DNA of 64,000 nt from an uncultured Eubacteriales bacterium (GTDB lineage: Bacteria; Bacillota; Clostridia; Christensenellales; Aristaeellaceae). The notes under the pieces were generated by a model that ran no database searches, was not told the DNA's origin, and worked only from the letters and a program-made list of their open reading frames with translations. The translations under genes and the position numbers were made by a program. Position 1 is the first letter of the stretch, and each line of letters opens with the position of its first letter. The DNA lies in assembly GCA_902793325.1 (NCBI GenBank), contig CADBCY010000017.1, forward strand, positions 1 to 64,000. The letters run 5' to 3'. Shown here piece by piece: positions 24,592-33,156 of this stretch.

Positions 24592-25763
24592 TCGACTACA
24601 ATTCCGTGCTCTCCCCCCGGGTGAAGGGCATCGCTCCCTCGGGCATCCGCAAGTTCTTCGACCTGCTGGAGAACATGCACTCCTCCGACGCCATCTCGCT
24701 GGGCGTGGGCGAGCCGGACTTCGTGACGCCCTGGCACATCCGCGACGCGGGCATCTACGCGCTGGAGAAGGGCTTTACCAAGTACACCAGCAACGCCGGC
24801 CTCATGGAGCTGCGCCGGGAGATCAGCAAGTACCTGTACCGCCGCTTCAACCTCAGCTACGACCCGGCCCGGCAGATCGTGGTCACCGTGGGCGGCAGCG
24901 AGGGCATCGACCTGGCGGTGCGCGCCGTCGTCAGCGAGGGGGACGAGGTCATCGTGCCCGTGCCGTCCTTCGTGTGCTACGGCCCGATCGTGGCCATGGC
25001 GGGGGGCGTGCCGGTGTACGTGGAGACCCGCGCCGCGGACGAGTTCCGCCTGACCCCCGAGGCGCTGCGGGCCGCCATCACCCCGCGGACCAAGATGGTC
25101 GTGTTGCCCTTCCCCAACAACCCCACCGGCGGCATCATGGAGCGGCGGGACCTGGAGGCCCTGGCGGAGGTGCTGCGGGGCACGGACATCCTGGTGCTGT
25201 CCGACGAGATCTACGCCGAGCTCACCTACGGCGGGCACCACGTGTCCATGGCGAACCTGCCGGACATGGCCGAGCGCACGCTGGTGGTGAACGGCTTCTC
25301 CAAGAGCCACGCCATGACCGGCTGGCGCATGGGCTACCTGTGCGGGCCGGAGCCGCTGATCAAGCAGATGCTGAAGATCCACCAGTACGCCATCATGTGC
25401 GCGCCCACCACCAGCCAGTACGCCGCGGTGGAGGCCATGCGCTCCGGCGATCACGACGTGGAAACCATGCGCAAGGACTACGACTACCGCCGCCGCTTCC
25501 TGCTGGACAAGCTGCGGGCCGCGGGGCTGGAATGCTTCGAGCCGCGGGGCGCGTTCTACATGTTCCCCAGCATCCGCTCCACCGGCATGACCAGCGCGGA
25601 GTTCTGCGAGCGCTTCCTGGTGGAGGAGCACGTGGCCGCCATCCCCGGCAACGCCTTCGGGCAGGGCGGCGAGGGCTTCGTGCGCATGTGCTACGCCAGC
25701 AGCCTGCAAAACCTCTCGGAGTCCATGGACCGCCTGGAGCGGTTCCTGGCGAAGATCCGGTAA
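24588..25763 (+). CDS. class I/II PLP-dependent aminotransferase
   Basis: 391 residues, fold type I. Recognisable segments are GVGEPDFVTPWHI, YTSNAGLMELR, the NNPTGG loop, SDEIYAEL and the lysine motif NGFSKSHAMTGWRMG. This matches the aspartate/aromatic aminotransferase branch. The 4-bp overlap with an Lrp-type regulator suggests amino-acid-responsive expression. The exact donor and acceptor are unknown. Confidence 0.92.
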   Translation: MIDYNSVLSPRVKGIAPSGIRKFFDLLENMHSSDAISLGVGEPDFVTPWHIRDAGIYALEKGFTKYTSNAGLMELRREISKYLYRRFNLSYDPARQIVVTVGGSEGIDLAVRAVVSEGDEVIVPVPSFVCYGPIVAMAGGVPVYVETRAADEFRLTPEALRAAITPRTKMVVLPFPNNPTGGIMERRDLEALAEVLRGTDILVLSDEIYAELTYGGHHVSMANLPDMAERTLVVNGFSKSHAMTGWRMGYLCGPEPLIKQMLKIHQYAIMCAPTTSQYAAVEAMRSGDHDVETMRKDYDYRRRFLLDKLRAAGLECFEPRGAFYMFPSIRSTGMTSAEFCERFLVEEHVAAIPGNAFGQGGEGFVRMCYASSLQNLSESMDRLERFLAKIR

Positions 25764-25782
25764 TTTCCCTTCCGCCGAAACG

Positions 25783-25820
25783 AACAGGCGGCAGGCGCTC
25801 ATGCGCCTGCCGCCTGTTTT
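25783..25820 (+). terminator. terminator after the Lrp-aminotransferase operon
   Basis: A perfect 16-bp inverted repeat (25783-25798 and 25803-25818) with TCAT loop. The AA/TT ends make it usable in both directions, which fits the convergent neighbour. Confidence 0.82.
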
Positions 25821-25913
25821 AATCGGTATTCCCCTGTGTCGATATACTTTTGCAGGATGTCCCGCGCGCCCGTCCCCGTTCGTCAGGGTTTCTTCGGCGA
25901 TGCGGGCCTGCGC

Positions 25914-26480
25914 TCATTCCTTCGCTTCCTTCAGGATCTCGTCCACCGTGATCTGGCTGTCCGGCTGCGCGGCGGAGCGGCGGGGCGAGTGCCGCGCGCG
26001 GCTGGCGCGCAGGCGGTCGTTCTCCGCCTCCAGCCCGGCGATGGTCTCCCGGAGGCCGGCCTCCCGTTCCTTCGCCTCGGCCTCCTGCTGGCGCAGGCGA
26101 TCCTTCGCCTCGGTGAGCTGCTTGTCCGCCAGCTCCTGCTTCATGCGGCGCGCGCCCTCGTCCTTTTCGGCCAGTATGCGTCGCCCGCTCTCCTGGAACA
26201 GGTTCACGTTCAGCTGGGTGATCTGGTTCTCCAGCTCCTGGGCCCGGGCCTCGCTCGCGCGCAGGTCTTCGCGGAGCTTGCGCACCTCCGCCACCCGGCG
26301 GTCGCAGATGCGCTGCAGGTTGCGGCGGATGGCCTGCTCCCGCTTCAGCGCCTCGGCGGGGTCCTCTTCCGCCTTCTGCTGGGCCATGGAGTCCCGCAGC
26401 TCCCGGTTCTGGTAGGCAAACCACGCCGCCACGGCGATGCCCGCCAGCAGCATCAGCAGCCCGAGTAGAATGTAAATCAC
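25914..26480 (-). CDS. membrane-anchored coiled-coil protein of unknown function
   Basis: 188 residues. One N-terminal transmembrane helix (about 2-22, ILLGLLMLLAGIAVAAWF) is followed by a long heptad-rich Glu/Arg/Gln coiled coil (about 25-160) and a short tail. A cytoplasmic coiled coil on a single membrane anchor resembles scaffold or division-type proteins, but no family is recognised. It is monocistronic, with its own promoter. Confidence 0.75.
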   Translation of the reverse strand: MIYILLGLLMLLAGIAVAAWFAYQNRELRDSMAQQKAEEDPAEALKREQAIRRNLQRICDRRVAEVRKLREDLRASEARAQELENQITQLNVNLFQESGRRILAEKDEGARRMKQELADKQLTEAKDRLRQQEAEAKEREAGLRETIAGLEAENDRLRASRARHSPRRSAAQPDSQITVDEILKEAKE

Positions 26481-26539
26481 CGGATATGTCCCCCAACTCG
26501 CACGAGGATTGTCGGGCGGCGTCGATACCGCCCCTTTTC

Positions 26540-26568
26540 ATTATACCATACAATCCCCCCTGCGTCAG
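26540..26568 (-). promoter_or_regulatory. promoter of the coiled-coil membrane protein gene
   Basis: Minus strand CTGACG (26568-26563), 17-bp spacer, TGG-extended TATAAT (26545-26540). Confidence 0.7.
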
Positions 26569-26608
26569 CCCTGCATAAAATTATTACAATCTCGTCGCCC
26601 GGGGAGGC

Positions 26609-26965
26609 CTACTGGCGCAGGCACTCCCCGAAGCCCAGCGAAATCTTCAGCGCCTCGCCCACCTGGGCCATCACCTCGGGGCGCAGCACGCCGATGCGCT
26701 CGCGCAGGCGGCGCTTGTCCAGCGTGCGGATCTGTTCCGCCAGCACCACGCTGTCCTTCATCAGCCCCGTGCCCTCGCGGGCCACGGGCACGTGGGTGGG
26801 CAGGTGCGCCTTGTTCTGCTGGCCGGTCACCGCCAGCACGATCACCGTGGGGCTGTAGCGGTTGCCCACGTCGTTCTGGATCACCAGCACCGGGCGGATG
26901 CCGCCCTGCTCCGAGCCCACGACCGGGTCGAGGCAGGCGCTGTACAGCTCTCCCCTGGAAATCAT
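26609..26965 (-). CDS. MazF/PemK-type mRNA interferase
   Basis: 118 residues from ATG 26965; the longer frame to 27043 has no better ribosome site. MazF fold hallmarks are RGELYSACLDPVVGSEQGGI, the catalytic pair R24 (GGIRPVLVIQND) and T47 (LAVTGQQNK), and the HVPV strand. It should be a sequence-specific endoribonuclease. No antitoxin gene is adjacent: only about 105 bp separate it from ypeB. It follows spoIIR-sleB-ypeB on the same strand and could be read through from that cluster. Toxin neutralisation would need an antitoxin elsewhere. Confidence 0.88.
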   Translation of the reverse strand: MISRGELYSACLDPVVGSEQGGIRPVLVIQNDVGNRYSPTVIVLAVTGQQNKAHLPTHVPVAREGTGLMKDSVVLAEQIRTLDKRRLRERIGVLRPEVMAQVGEALKISLGFGECLRQ

Positions 26966-27070
26966 CGTATCACGCTCCGCAAAGGTTGGTCGCGGTATCG
27001 TATGCGGCGCGCCCTGGGGCCGTGAAACGGGATAGCTCGTCAACTCTGCCTTCCTCCTTCCGATCGGCCG

Positions 27071-28396
27071 TCACATCACCATGGTGCCGCCGAGCTCGTC
27101 CACCACCTGCATCAGCTCGCGCTCGGCGCCGGTCATGGCGTCGATGTAGGCCAGGAAGGTATCCCCGGCGGACTCGGCGGTGACCTCGTAGCACAGCGCC
27201 TCGCCGTTCCCCTCGGGGATCACGCACAGCCGCGCGCGCAGGGGCGTCAGCGCCGCGCCGACGCGCGCCATGGCCTCCTCTTCGCCCAGCGCGGGCGTCG
27301 CCAGCCGCCGGGGCACGTGGTTCATCAGGTAGCCCGCGGCCTCCAGGCCGATGATCTCCCCGTCCGCCAGCGACACCTGCGCCTTCACCAGGTCCGGGTA
27401 CAGCACGACCCCCTCCTGCACGGCGGCGAAGTTCACGGTCAGGATCCCCCCGAAGCGGCTGGCGTAGCTCATGGCCAGCTCGCCGTAGCCGCGCGACTTC
27501 AGGAACGCCCGCGCCGCCGCCACCGCGTTCTCCCGGGAGATGCTCCCGCCCGGCACGTCGTCGTCGCACAGCGCGTACAGCACCCGCGCGCCGGCCTTCG
27601 TGACCCCGGCGGTGAGGTGGTAGGGGCCCTTGCGCAGCGCGTACTCGTAGCAGGCCACCGGGATGTCGCTCTCGCCCAGGGGCGTCACGTCCGCCGCGTC
27701 CACGCCCATGAACGCCGCCAGCGCCGCCCGCGCGGCGGGCTCGTCAACCTCGGGGAGGTTCGCCAGCGCCTTGAAGTCGCCGTCCGCGCGGCTGTCGGAA
27801 AAGGGGCCGTCGTAGAGCAGAGCGGGGTACTCCGCCGCCGGGTTCGTCAGCGGCGCGAGGGAGGCGGGGTCCTGCGCGGAGGAGGTTTCAAACACCGCCT
27901 CGCCGCGCTCGTAGCGCTCCAGCAGCGCGCCCATGCCCGCGGAAAAGGTCGCCGCGCCGGCGGCCAGGCGGTTGAGCGTGGCGTAGTCGTCGGGGGTGAG
28001 CGCGCCGCCGTTCCCCAGCCGCGCGGACAGCGCCTGCGCGAAGTCCCCCGCCTGGTTGATGAACTTCAGCGTGGCGGCCACGGTGTCCTGCTCCAGCGGC
28101 AGCAGCGCCAGGTTGCTCAGCGCGCCCTGGGTCTGCAGCGCCGCCGCGTTCAGCAGCGCCTGCGCCTGGCCCGGCTCCGCCGCCACCTGCAGCTTGCGCA
28201 GGTTCACCGCCAGGCCCTCGGTGAGCTCGCACGTCTCGTAGATCGCCTTCTGCGTCACGGCGCTCAACCGCGCGTTGGCGGCGTTCAGCCGGAGCGTCTG
28301 CGCCGCGGCGAAGCCCGCCGTGCCCAGCAGCAACAGCGCCAGCGCCGTCAGCAGCGCGATCAGCTTCTTCGGCTGGAGTAAGGATTGCAGCTTCAT
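27071..28396 (-). CDS. ypeB: germination protein YpeB
   Basis: 441 residues. An N-terminal membrane anchor (about 12-32) is followed by an Ala/Leu-rich helical domain (35-170), the YDGPFSDS motif typical of YpeB (about 190) and two C-terminal PepSY-like domains (YLMNHVPRRLATP region). YpeB is a spore protein that stabilises the cortex-lytic enzyme SleB and keeps it in check. It lies 21 bp downstream of sleB, the usual arrangement. GGGAGG precedes the ATG. It is expected in the forespore inner membrane. Confidence 0.9.
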   Translation of the reverse strand: MKLQSLLQPKKLIALLTALALLLLGTAGFAAAQTLRLNAANARLSAVTQKAIYETCELTEGLAVNLRKLQVAAEPGQAQALLNAAALQTQGALSNLALLPLEQDTVAATLKFINQAGDFAQALSARLGNGGALTPDDYATLNRLAAGAATFSAGMGALLERYERGEAVFETSSAQDPASLAPLTNPAAEYPALLYDGPFSDSRADGDFKALANLPEVDEPAARAALAAFMGVDAADVTPLGESDIPVACYEYALRKGPYHLTAGVTKAGARVLYALCDDDVPGGSISRENAVAAARAFLKSRGYGELAMSYASRFGGILTVNFAAVQEGVVLYPDLVKAQVSLADGEIIGLEAAGYLMNHVPRRLATPALGEEEAMARVGAALTPLRARLCVIPEGNGEALCYEVTAESAGDTFLAYIDAMTGAERELMQVVDELGGTMVM

Positions 28397-28417
28397 AACG
28401 TCCCTCCCGGTCGGGCT

Positions 28418-29080
28418 TCACACCGCGAACTGATGGTTGCCGATCACGGTCTTGACCGTGCGGGTGCGAATCCATGTATCGTTCGTCTTGCTGGGGTTGT
28501 AGTAGTAGAGGCAGCCGCCGGTGGGATCCCAGCCGTTCAGCGCGTCCAGCGCGGCGCGGACGGCGGTGCTGTCCGGCGTCTTGTTGATGGAGCCGTTGCT
28601 CACGCAGCTGAACGCCCCGGACTGGTAGATCACCCCCGAGATGGTGTTCGGGAACGACGCGCTCTTCACCCGGTTCAGCACCACCGCCGCCACGGCCACC
28701 TGGCCCTTGTAGCTCTCGCCCCGCGCCTCGGCGTACACCAGCTTCGCCAGCAGCCGGTGGTCGGCGGAGATCACCGAGGACGAGGACGCCGCCTGGCTGC
28801 CCCCGGACAGCGTCACGCCCATGGCCGCGGCGGTGGCCGGGCCGACCCTGCCGTCGGCGCTCAGGCCGTTCCTGCGCTGGAACGCCAGCACCGCATCCCG
28901 CGTGGCCGCGCCGAATTTGCCGTCGGCGGCGCCGTCCAGGTAGCCCCACTGGATCAGCTTCTGCTGGACCTTCTTCACGTCGCTGCCGCTGGAGCCCACC
29001 TCCAGCACCGCCGCCCGCGCCGCGCCGCCCGCCAGCAGCGCGAGCGCCAGCGCCAGCGCGACGATCCGCCGCGCCCTCAT
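28418..29080 (-). CDS. sleB: spore cortex-lytic enzyme SleB
   Basis: 220 residues from ATG 29080, overlapping the spoIIR stop by ATGA. A signal peptide (about 1-24) leads to a PG_binding_1 domain (about 28-85, SDVKKVQQKLIQWGYLDG) and a Hydrolase_2 catalytic domain (about 105-220) with the catalytic glutamate in KLVYAEARGE. It is a lytic transglycosylase that degrades muramic-delta-lactam-containing cortex during germination, with YpeB encoded next. It is about 80 residues shorter than the Bacillus enzyme, mostly in the linker. Confidence 0.93.
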   Translation of the reverse strand: MRARRIVALALALALLAGGAARAAVLEVGSSGSDVKKVQQKLIQWGYLDGAADGKFGAATRDAVLAFQRRNGLSADGRVGPATAAAMGVTLSGGSQAASSSSVISADHRLLAKLVYAEARGESYKGQVAVAAVVLNRVKSASFPNTISGVIYQSGAFSCVSNGSINKTPDSTAVRAALDALNGWDPTGGCLYYYNPSKTNDTWIRTRTVKTVIGNHQFAV

Positions 29081-29616
29081 GCCCGGCCTCCGAACGCGCC
29101 GCGCAGCCAGTCCAACAGCGCCGAGTGAAACGCCACCGGCGCGCCGTCCCGGCATTCCTCCGGCAGGCACAGGCACGGGTACAGCACGCACCACCAGTTC
29201 CGGCCCGCCCCCGCGCCGAGCACCACGCGCAGCGCACGGTAGCGCCCCGCGGGCACCAGCGCCCCGCCGTAGACGCGGTCCGGGAAGTCGTACTCGCCCG
29301 CCTCCGCGCGCACCGCGCCCGCGTAGCCCTGTCGCCGGGCCTCCGCCTCCGCCGCGGCGGAAAAGGCGTCCGTCGCGCCCCTGACCGCCGCCCAGGCCGC
29401 CTCCGCGTCCCCGCAGTCCGCCAGCAGCTCCCGCGCGACGCCCAGGCAGGCGTCCCGCACCCGCAGCTTCAGCGCCTGCGCGCCCGGGGTGTCGTCCGCG
29501 GCCACCACGTGCAGCCGCACCATATCCGTATGCGCCGCCTCCGCCGCGCCGCGCCCGGACGTCGCCAGGACCGCAGCCAGCATCAGCGCAACAAAAAACC
29601 GACGCTTCAGAACCAT
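29077..29616 (-). CDS. spoIIR: stage II sporulation protein R
   Basis: 179 residues. A signal peptide (1-27) is followed by RLHVVAADDTPGAQALKLRVRD, the characteristic YDFPDRVYGG and PAGRYRALRVVLG motifs, and GRNWWCVLYPCLCLP. SpoIIR is secreted from the forespore into the intermembrane space and triggers SpoIIGA to process pro-sigma-E. It is the first gene of a spoIIR-sleB-ypeB unit. GGAGG sits unusually close to the ATG (about 1-2 nt). Confidence 0.92.
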   Translation of the reverse strand: MVLKRRFFVALMLAAVLATSGRGAAEAAHTDMVRLHVVAADDTPGAQALKLRVRDACLGVARELLADCGDAEAAWAAVRGATDAFSAAAEAEARRQGYAGAVRAEAGEYDFPDRVYGGALVPAGRYRALRVVLGAGAGRNWWCVLYPCLCLPEECRDGAPVAFHSALLDWLRGAFGGRA

Positions 29617-29641
29617 TCCTCCGTTTCCTGGAAGCTGGTTC

Positions 29642-29671
29642 TAGCATCGGTTGAAATCGTGGGTTTTATAC
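29642..29671 (-). promoter_or_regulatory. candidate forespore (sigma-F/G type) promoter of spoIIR
   Basis: Minus strand GTATA (29671-29667), 18-bp spacer, GATGCTA (29648-29642), about 26 nt before the start codon. The -35 fits the sigma-F form and the -10 is close to the sigma-G form. No sigma-A promoter is apparent. Confidence 0.42.
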
Positions 29672-29759
29672 GGTCTGCGTCAAAAATGGGCGGCCGCGGC
29701 GAAGGTCCGGCATCCGGCGATCCGCCGCGGCGGGTCGCCGGTTCGGATCGGGCCCCGGA

Positions 29760-31502
29760 TCAGCCCAGCGCCGGGGCGGGCGCGTTCTCGCCGGCGCGCT
29801 CCTTCTGCTCCATCTCCTCCTCGAGCACGCGATAGGCCACCTTGCCCACCAGGGTCTTGGGCAGGTCGTCGCGGAACTCGATCTCATAGGGCAGGGCGTA
29901 CCTGGCGATGTGCTTGCGGCAGTAGCCCATCAGCTGGGCGCGGGTGGCCTCGTTGGGCTCGTAGCCGGGCTTGAGCACGATGTACGCCTTCACCTTCTGC
30001 ATCTTGTAGGGGTCCCGAACGCCGATCACGCAGCTCATGTGCACGGCCTCGTGGGCGTCCAGGATGTTCTCGATCTGGGAGGGATAGACGTTGTAGCCGC
30101 TGGTGACGATCATGCGCTTGATGCGCTGGCGGAAGTAGATGTAGCCGTCGGCGTCCATGATGCCCAGATCGCCGGTGTGGATCCAGGTCATGCCGTCGGC
30201 GTGCACGCGGCGCGTCTGGGCGGTCTCCTCGGGGTGCTTCACGTACTCCAGCATCACCGTCGGCCCGGCCAGGCAGATCTCGCCCTCGGTGCCGTAGGGG
30301 ACTTCCTCCTCGGTGCCCACCTTCACGATCTTGTAGTAGGTGTCCGGGAAGGGGATGCCGATGCTGCCCTCCTTGGCCTTGGTGAGCGGCGTGAGGCAGG
30401 ACGCGGTGACGCACTCGGTGGTGCCGTAGCCCTCGCGGATCTCGACGGACGCGCCGTGCTCCTTCAGGAACCGGTCAAAGCGCTTCTTGAGCTCCGGCGG
30501 CAGGGAATCGCCGCCGCTGAACACGCCCTTCAGGCAGGCCAGGCGCAGGCCGTCGGCATTCTCGGCGCGCATCAGCGCCTCGTACAGCGTGGGCACGCCC
30601 GCGATGAAGTTGGGCTGGTGCTTGCGCAGCAGGTCGGGGAAGGTCCTGGCCGAGAAGCGGGGCACCAGGATGCAGGTGCCGCCGTTGCCCAGCATGGAGT
30701 GGATGCTCACGCCCAGGCCGAAGCCGTGGAACATGGGCATGATGGACAGCATCTTGTCCCCGATGTCGTAGATGGGGTTGGTGGCCACGATCTGCCCCGC
30801 CAGGGCGTTGAAGTTGAGGTTCGAGAGCAGTATGCCCTTGGTGATGCCCGTCGTGCCGCCGCTGTACAGTATGACCGCGGGCTGCTCGGAGCCGCGGCGC
30901 ACCCGCGGGTCGCCGGTGAAGGACCTGCCGCCCGCCAGGAACTGCTTCCAGAAGATGACGTCGGCGTCCTTCGGCACGGGGGGGATCTTCCGCCCCTCGG
31001 TGAGCTTGTAGCCCAGCTTCAGAAGCGGCTTCAGCGCGTCCGCCACGGAGGCGATGATCAGGTGCTTCAGGTGCGGGGTGTTCTGCCGGATGCCGGCGAA
31101 CTTGGGGTAGAACTGATCCAGCGTCAGCGCCGCCACGGACTCGGAGTCGTTCAGGTAGAACTCGATCTCGCCCTCGGCGGACAGCGGATGGATCATGTTG
31201 GCGATGGCGCCCACCACGTTCACCGCGTAGAACATGGCCACGGCCTGCGGGGAGTTGGGCATGGCGATGGTGACGCGCTCGCCCTCGCGGATGCCGAGGG
31301 CGCGCAGCGCCCGCGCGCAGGCCATGATCTCCTCGATCAGCCGGGTGTAGCTGGCCTTGCCGCCCATGAATTCGTAGGCGATGACGTCGGGGTTGCGCCG
31401 GGCGGCGTCCTCCACCATCTCCTCCATGGAGCCTTGGAAGTAATTCAGGTGCCTGGGTACCTTGCCCAGCCAGGGGTACCAGGGCGTCTTGACTGCGGAC
31501 AT
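29760..31502 (-). CDS. AMP-forming acyl-CoA synthetase/ligase
   Basis: 580 residues of the ANL superfamily: the phosphate loop YSGGTTGITKG (about 220), the MFHGFG segment, GYGTTE, the HTGDLG hinge region and the C-terminal lysine in PKTLVGK. It should adenylate a carboxylic acid and pass it to CoA or a carrier; length and architecture fit long-chain fatty-acid ligases. It overlaps by one base the preceding E2-like acyltransferase gene, so the two are coupled. The substrate is unknown. Confidence 0.92.
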   Translation of the reverse strand: MSAVKTPWYPWLGKVPRHLNYFQGSMEEMVEDAARRNPDVIAYEFMGGKASYTRLIEEIMACARALRALGIREGERVTIAMPNSPQAVAMFYAVNVVGAIANMIHPLSAEGEIEFYLNDSESVAALTLDQFYPKFAGIRQNTPHLKHLIIASVADALKPLLKLGYKLTEGRKIPPVPKDADVIFWKQFLAGGRSFTGDPRVRRGSEQPAVILYSGGTTGITKGILLSNLNFNALAGQIVATNPIYDIGDKMLSIMPMFHGFGLGVSIHSMLGNGGTCILVPRFSARTFPDLLRKHQPNFIAGVPTLYEALMRAENADGLRLACLKGVFSGGDSLPPELKKRFDRFLKEHGASVEIREGYGTTECVTASCLTPLTKAKEGSIGIPFPDTYYKIVKVGTEEEVPYGTEGEICLAGPTVMLEYVKHPEETAQTRRVHADGMTWIHTGDLGIMDADGYIYFRQRIKRMIVTSGYNVYPSQIENILDAHEAVHMSCVIGVRDPYKMQKVKAYIVLKPGYEPNEATRAQLMGYCRKHIARYALPYEIEFRDDLPKTLVGKVAYRVLEEEMEQKERAGENAPAPALG

Positions 31503-32374
31503 CAGTATTGAACCTCCTCGTTCGCCGGGCGATCCAGCAGCTCCGGATGGGCGATCAGGTGCTTGATCAGGCGGATGGTTCGGGCGTAGTAGTAGCCGTC
31601 CGCGATGCGCTCATCCAGGGTAATGCCCACGGGCAGCATGTCGCGCATCTCGTAGCTGCCGTCGGGGTTGAAGCAGGGCCGCATGGCCTTCTCCCCCACC
31701 ACCACGAACACCGACGTGGTGCCCCAGTTGGACAGGTGGTGGTAGGCCGCGTTCAGCTTGATCGAACCCAGGTTGGTCAGGAACACCGAGGCGTGGTTGG
31801 GATCGGCCTTGATGAGGTCGTAGGGCAGCTTGCCGAAGAAGTCCAGCCGGTGCAGCCCCCACATCACGATGCGCATGAGCCAGCGCGGCAGGTGGGTGAA
31901 CATCTCCATCTTGTCGGTGGAATTGTCCACCGCGTCGGAGCGGCAGGTGTGGATCTCCTGCATGATGCGCTCGTGCAGCGAGTCCATGGTGGTCTCCGGG
32001 CCGAACTTGATGAAGGCCAGCGCCTCCTGCGCCTCGTCGGAGAACTGCTTCTTCACCACGAAGCTCAGCGTCAGGTCGTCGCGCTGGTAGATCCGGCAGC
32101 CCTTGATGAAGCGGTTCATCTTCGGCCGCAGCGTCACGGCCTTCACGACGACGGCGCACAGCGCGTGGAACACGGTGTACTTGTCCGCGTCGCGGCCCTC
32201 GTTTTTCTTTTCAAGGTACGCATTCAGTTGCGTGAGGTCGAACTCCTCCTGGATGAACGCCTCGTTGTCGGTGCGGTTCGGGTAGATGTACGGAAAAAAC
32301 CAGTGCAGCGGATCGAGGTCGCGCACCATCGTGGCATCAAAGCGGTCTCCCCACCGCTTTTTCTTCTTCTCCAT
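31502..32374 (-). CDS. 2-oxoacid dehydrogenase E2-like (CAT-fold) acyltransferase
   Basis: 290 residues matching only the catalytic domain of E2/chloramphenicol acetyltransferase proteins; there is no lipoyl or E1/E3-binding domain. The C-terminal active-site motif, usually DHRxxDG, reads DERIADG, so the general-base histidine position holds glutamate. Other segments include FHALCAVVVKA and VFLTNLGSI. It probably forms CAT-like trimers. Coupling with an acyl-CoA ligase suggests transfer of an activated acyl group rather than a role in a dehydrogenase complex. Function is inferred. Confidence 0.8.
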   Translation of the reverse strand: MEKKKKRWGDRFDATMVRDLDPLHWFFPYIYPNRTDNEAFIQEEFDLTQLNAYLEKKNEGRDADKYTVFHALCAVVVKAVTLRPKMNRFIKGCRIYQRDDLTLSFVVKKQFSDEAQEALAFIKFGPETTMDSLHERIMQEIHTCRSDAVDNSTDKMEMFTHLPRWLMRIVMWGLHRLDFFGKLPYDLIKADPNHASVFLTNLGSIKLNAAYHHLSNWGTTSVFVVVGEKAMRPCFNPDGSYEMRDMLPVGITLDERIADGYYYARTIRLIKHLIAHPELLDRPANEEVQY

Positions 32375-32421
32375 GCGTTTTCCCCCTTCGGCATGGCGGT
32401 ATCAGGAACGTTAACTATATT

Positions 32422-32450
32422 ATTATAGCATCATTTTGCTAAAATATCCA
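32422..32450 (-). promoter_or_regulatory. promoter of the acyltransferase-ligase operon
   Basis: Minus strand TGGATA (32450-32445), 17-bp spacer, perfect TATAAT (32427-32422), in an AT-rich patch. Confidence 0.72.
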
Positions 32451-32517
32451 TCATAACCCGCCATGCGCGCGCTTTTTTCCCGGAGGCCGCGCGACTTTTT
32501 ACACAGTATTAACCCGT

Positions 32518-32546
32518 TTGCGAAGCGGCGGAAATTGTGGTATGAT
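32518..32546 (+). promoter_or_regulatory. promoter of the yfcE-like gene
   Basis: TTGCGA (32518-32523), 17-bp spacer, TATGAT (32541-32546). Confidence 0.7.
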
Positions 32547-32577
32547 GAGGGGGAAATGCCCAAAGGAGCGATGCGAT

Positions 32578-33123
32578 ATGAAACTGATGCTTGCCTCCGA
32601 TATCCACGGTTCGGCGAAGTGGTGCGCCGCCATGCTGGACGCCTGGAAAGCGGAAGCGCCCGAGCGGCTGGTGCTGCTGGGCGACCTCCTGTACCACGGG
32701 CCCCGGAACGACCTGCCCGAGGACTACGCGCCGAAGCGGGTCATCGACATGCTGAACGGCGTCGCCGCCGAGCTGCTGTGCGTGCGCGGCAACTGCGAGG
32801 CCGAGGTGGACCAGATGGTGCTGAACTTCCCCGTGATGGCGGACTTCGCCGTGCTGTACGCGGACGGGCGCGCGATCTACGCCACCCACGGCCACGCGCA
32901 CAACGAGGACAATCCCCCGCCGCTGAAGCCGGGGGATCTGCTGCTCTGCGGCCACACCCACGTGCCCTGCTTCCGCCGGCACGAGGGCTTCAGCTTCGCC
33001 AACCCCGGCTCCGTCTCCATCCCCAAGCAGGATACGCCCCACAGCTACGCCACCCTGGAGGGCGGCGAGCTGCTGTGGAAGGACCTGGCGACGGGCGCGG
33101 TTTTCCTGCGGGCGCGAATCTGA
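32578..33123 (+). CDS. yfcE: YfcE/MJ0936-family metallophosphodiesterase
   Basis: 181 residues from ATG 32578 after AAAGGAG. All calcineurin-like metal-binding blocks are present in order: SDIHG (8-12), GDLLYHG (about 38-44), RGNCE (about 78-82), THGHAHN (about 107-113) and CGHTHVP (about 130-136). Members hydrolyse phosphodiester bonds using Mn or similar metals; the natural substrate is unclear. It is monocistronic and convergent with the carboxypeptidase gene. Confidence 0.92.
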   Translation: MKLMLASDIHGSAKWCAAMLDAWKAEAPERLVLLGDLLYHGPRNDLPEDYAPKRVIDMLNGVAAELLCVRGNCEAEVDQMVLNFPVMADFAVLYADGRAIYATHGHAHNEDNPPPLKPGDLLLCGHTHVPCFRRHEGFSFANPGSVSIPKQDTPHSYATLEGGELLWKDLATGAVFLRARI

Positions 33124-33156
33124 ACGCGCCGCCTCGGGCGGGATCGACGGCCCGGC

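Noticed and set aside
26966..27070. Possible mazE antitoxin before mazF
   Set aside because: Only 105 bp are available and no start with a plausible AbrB-like protein is present. The longer frame at 26970-27569 is antisense-phase coding of ypeB.
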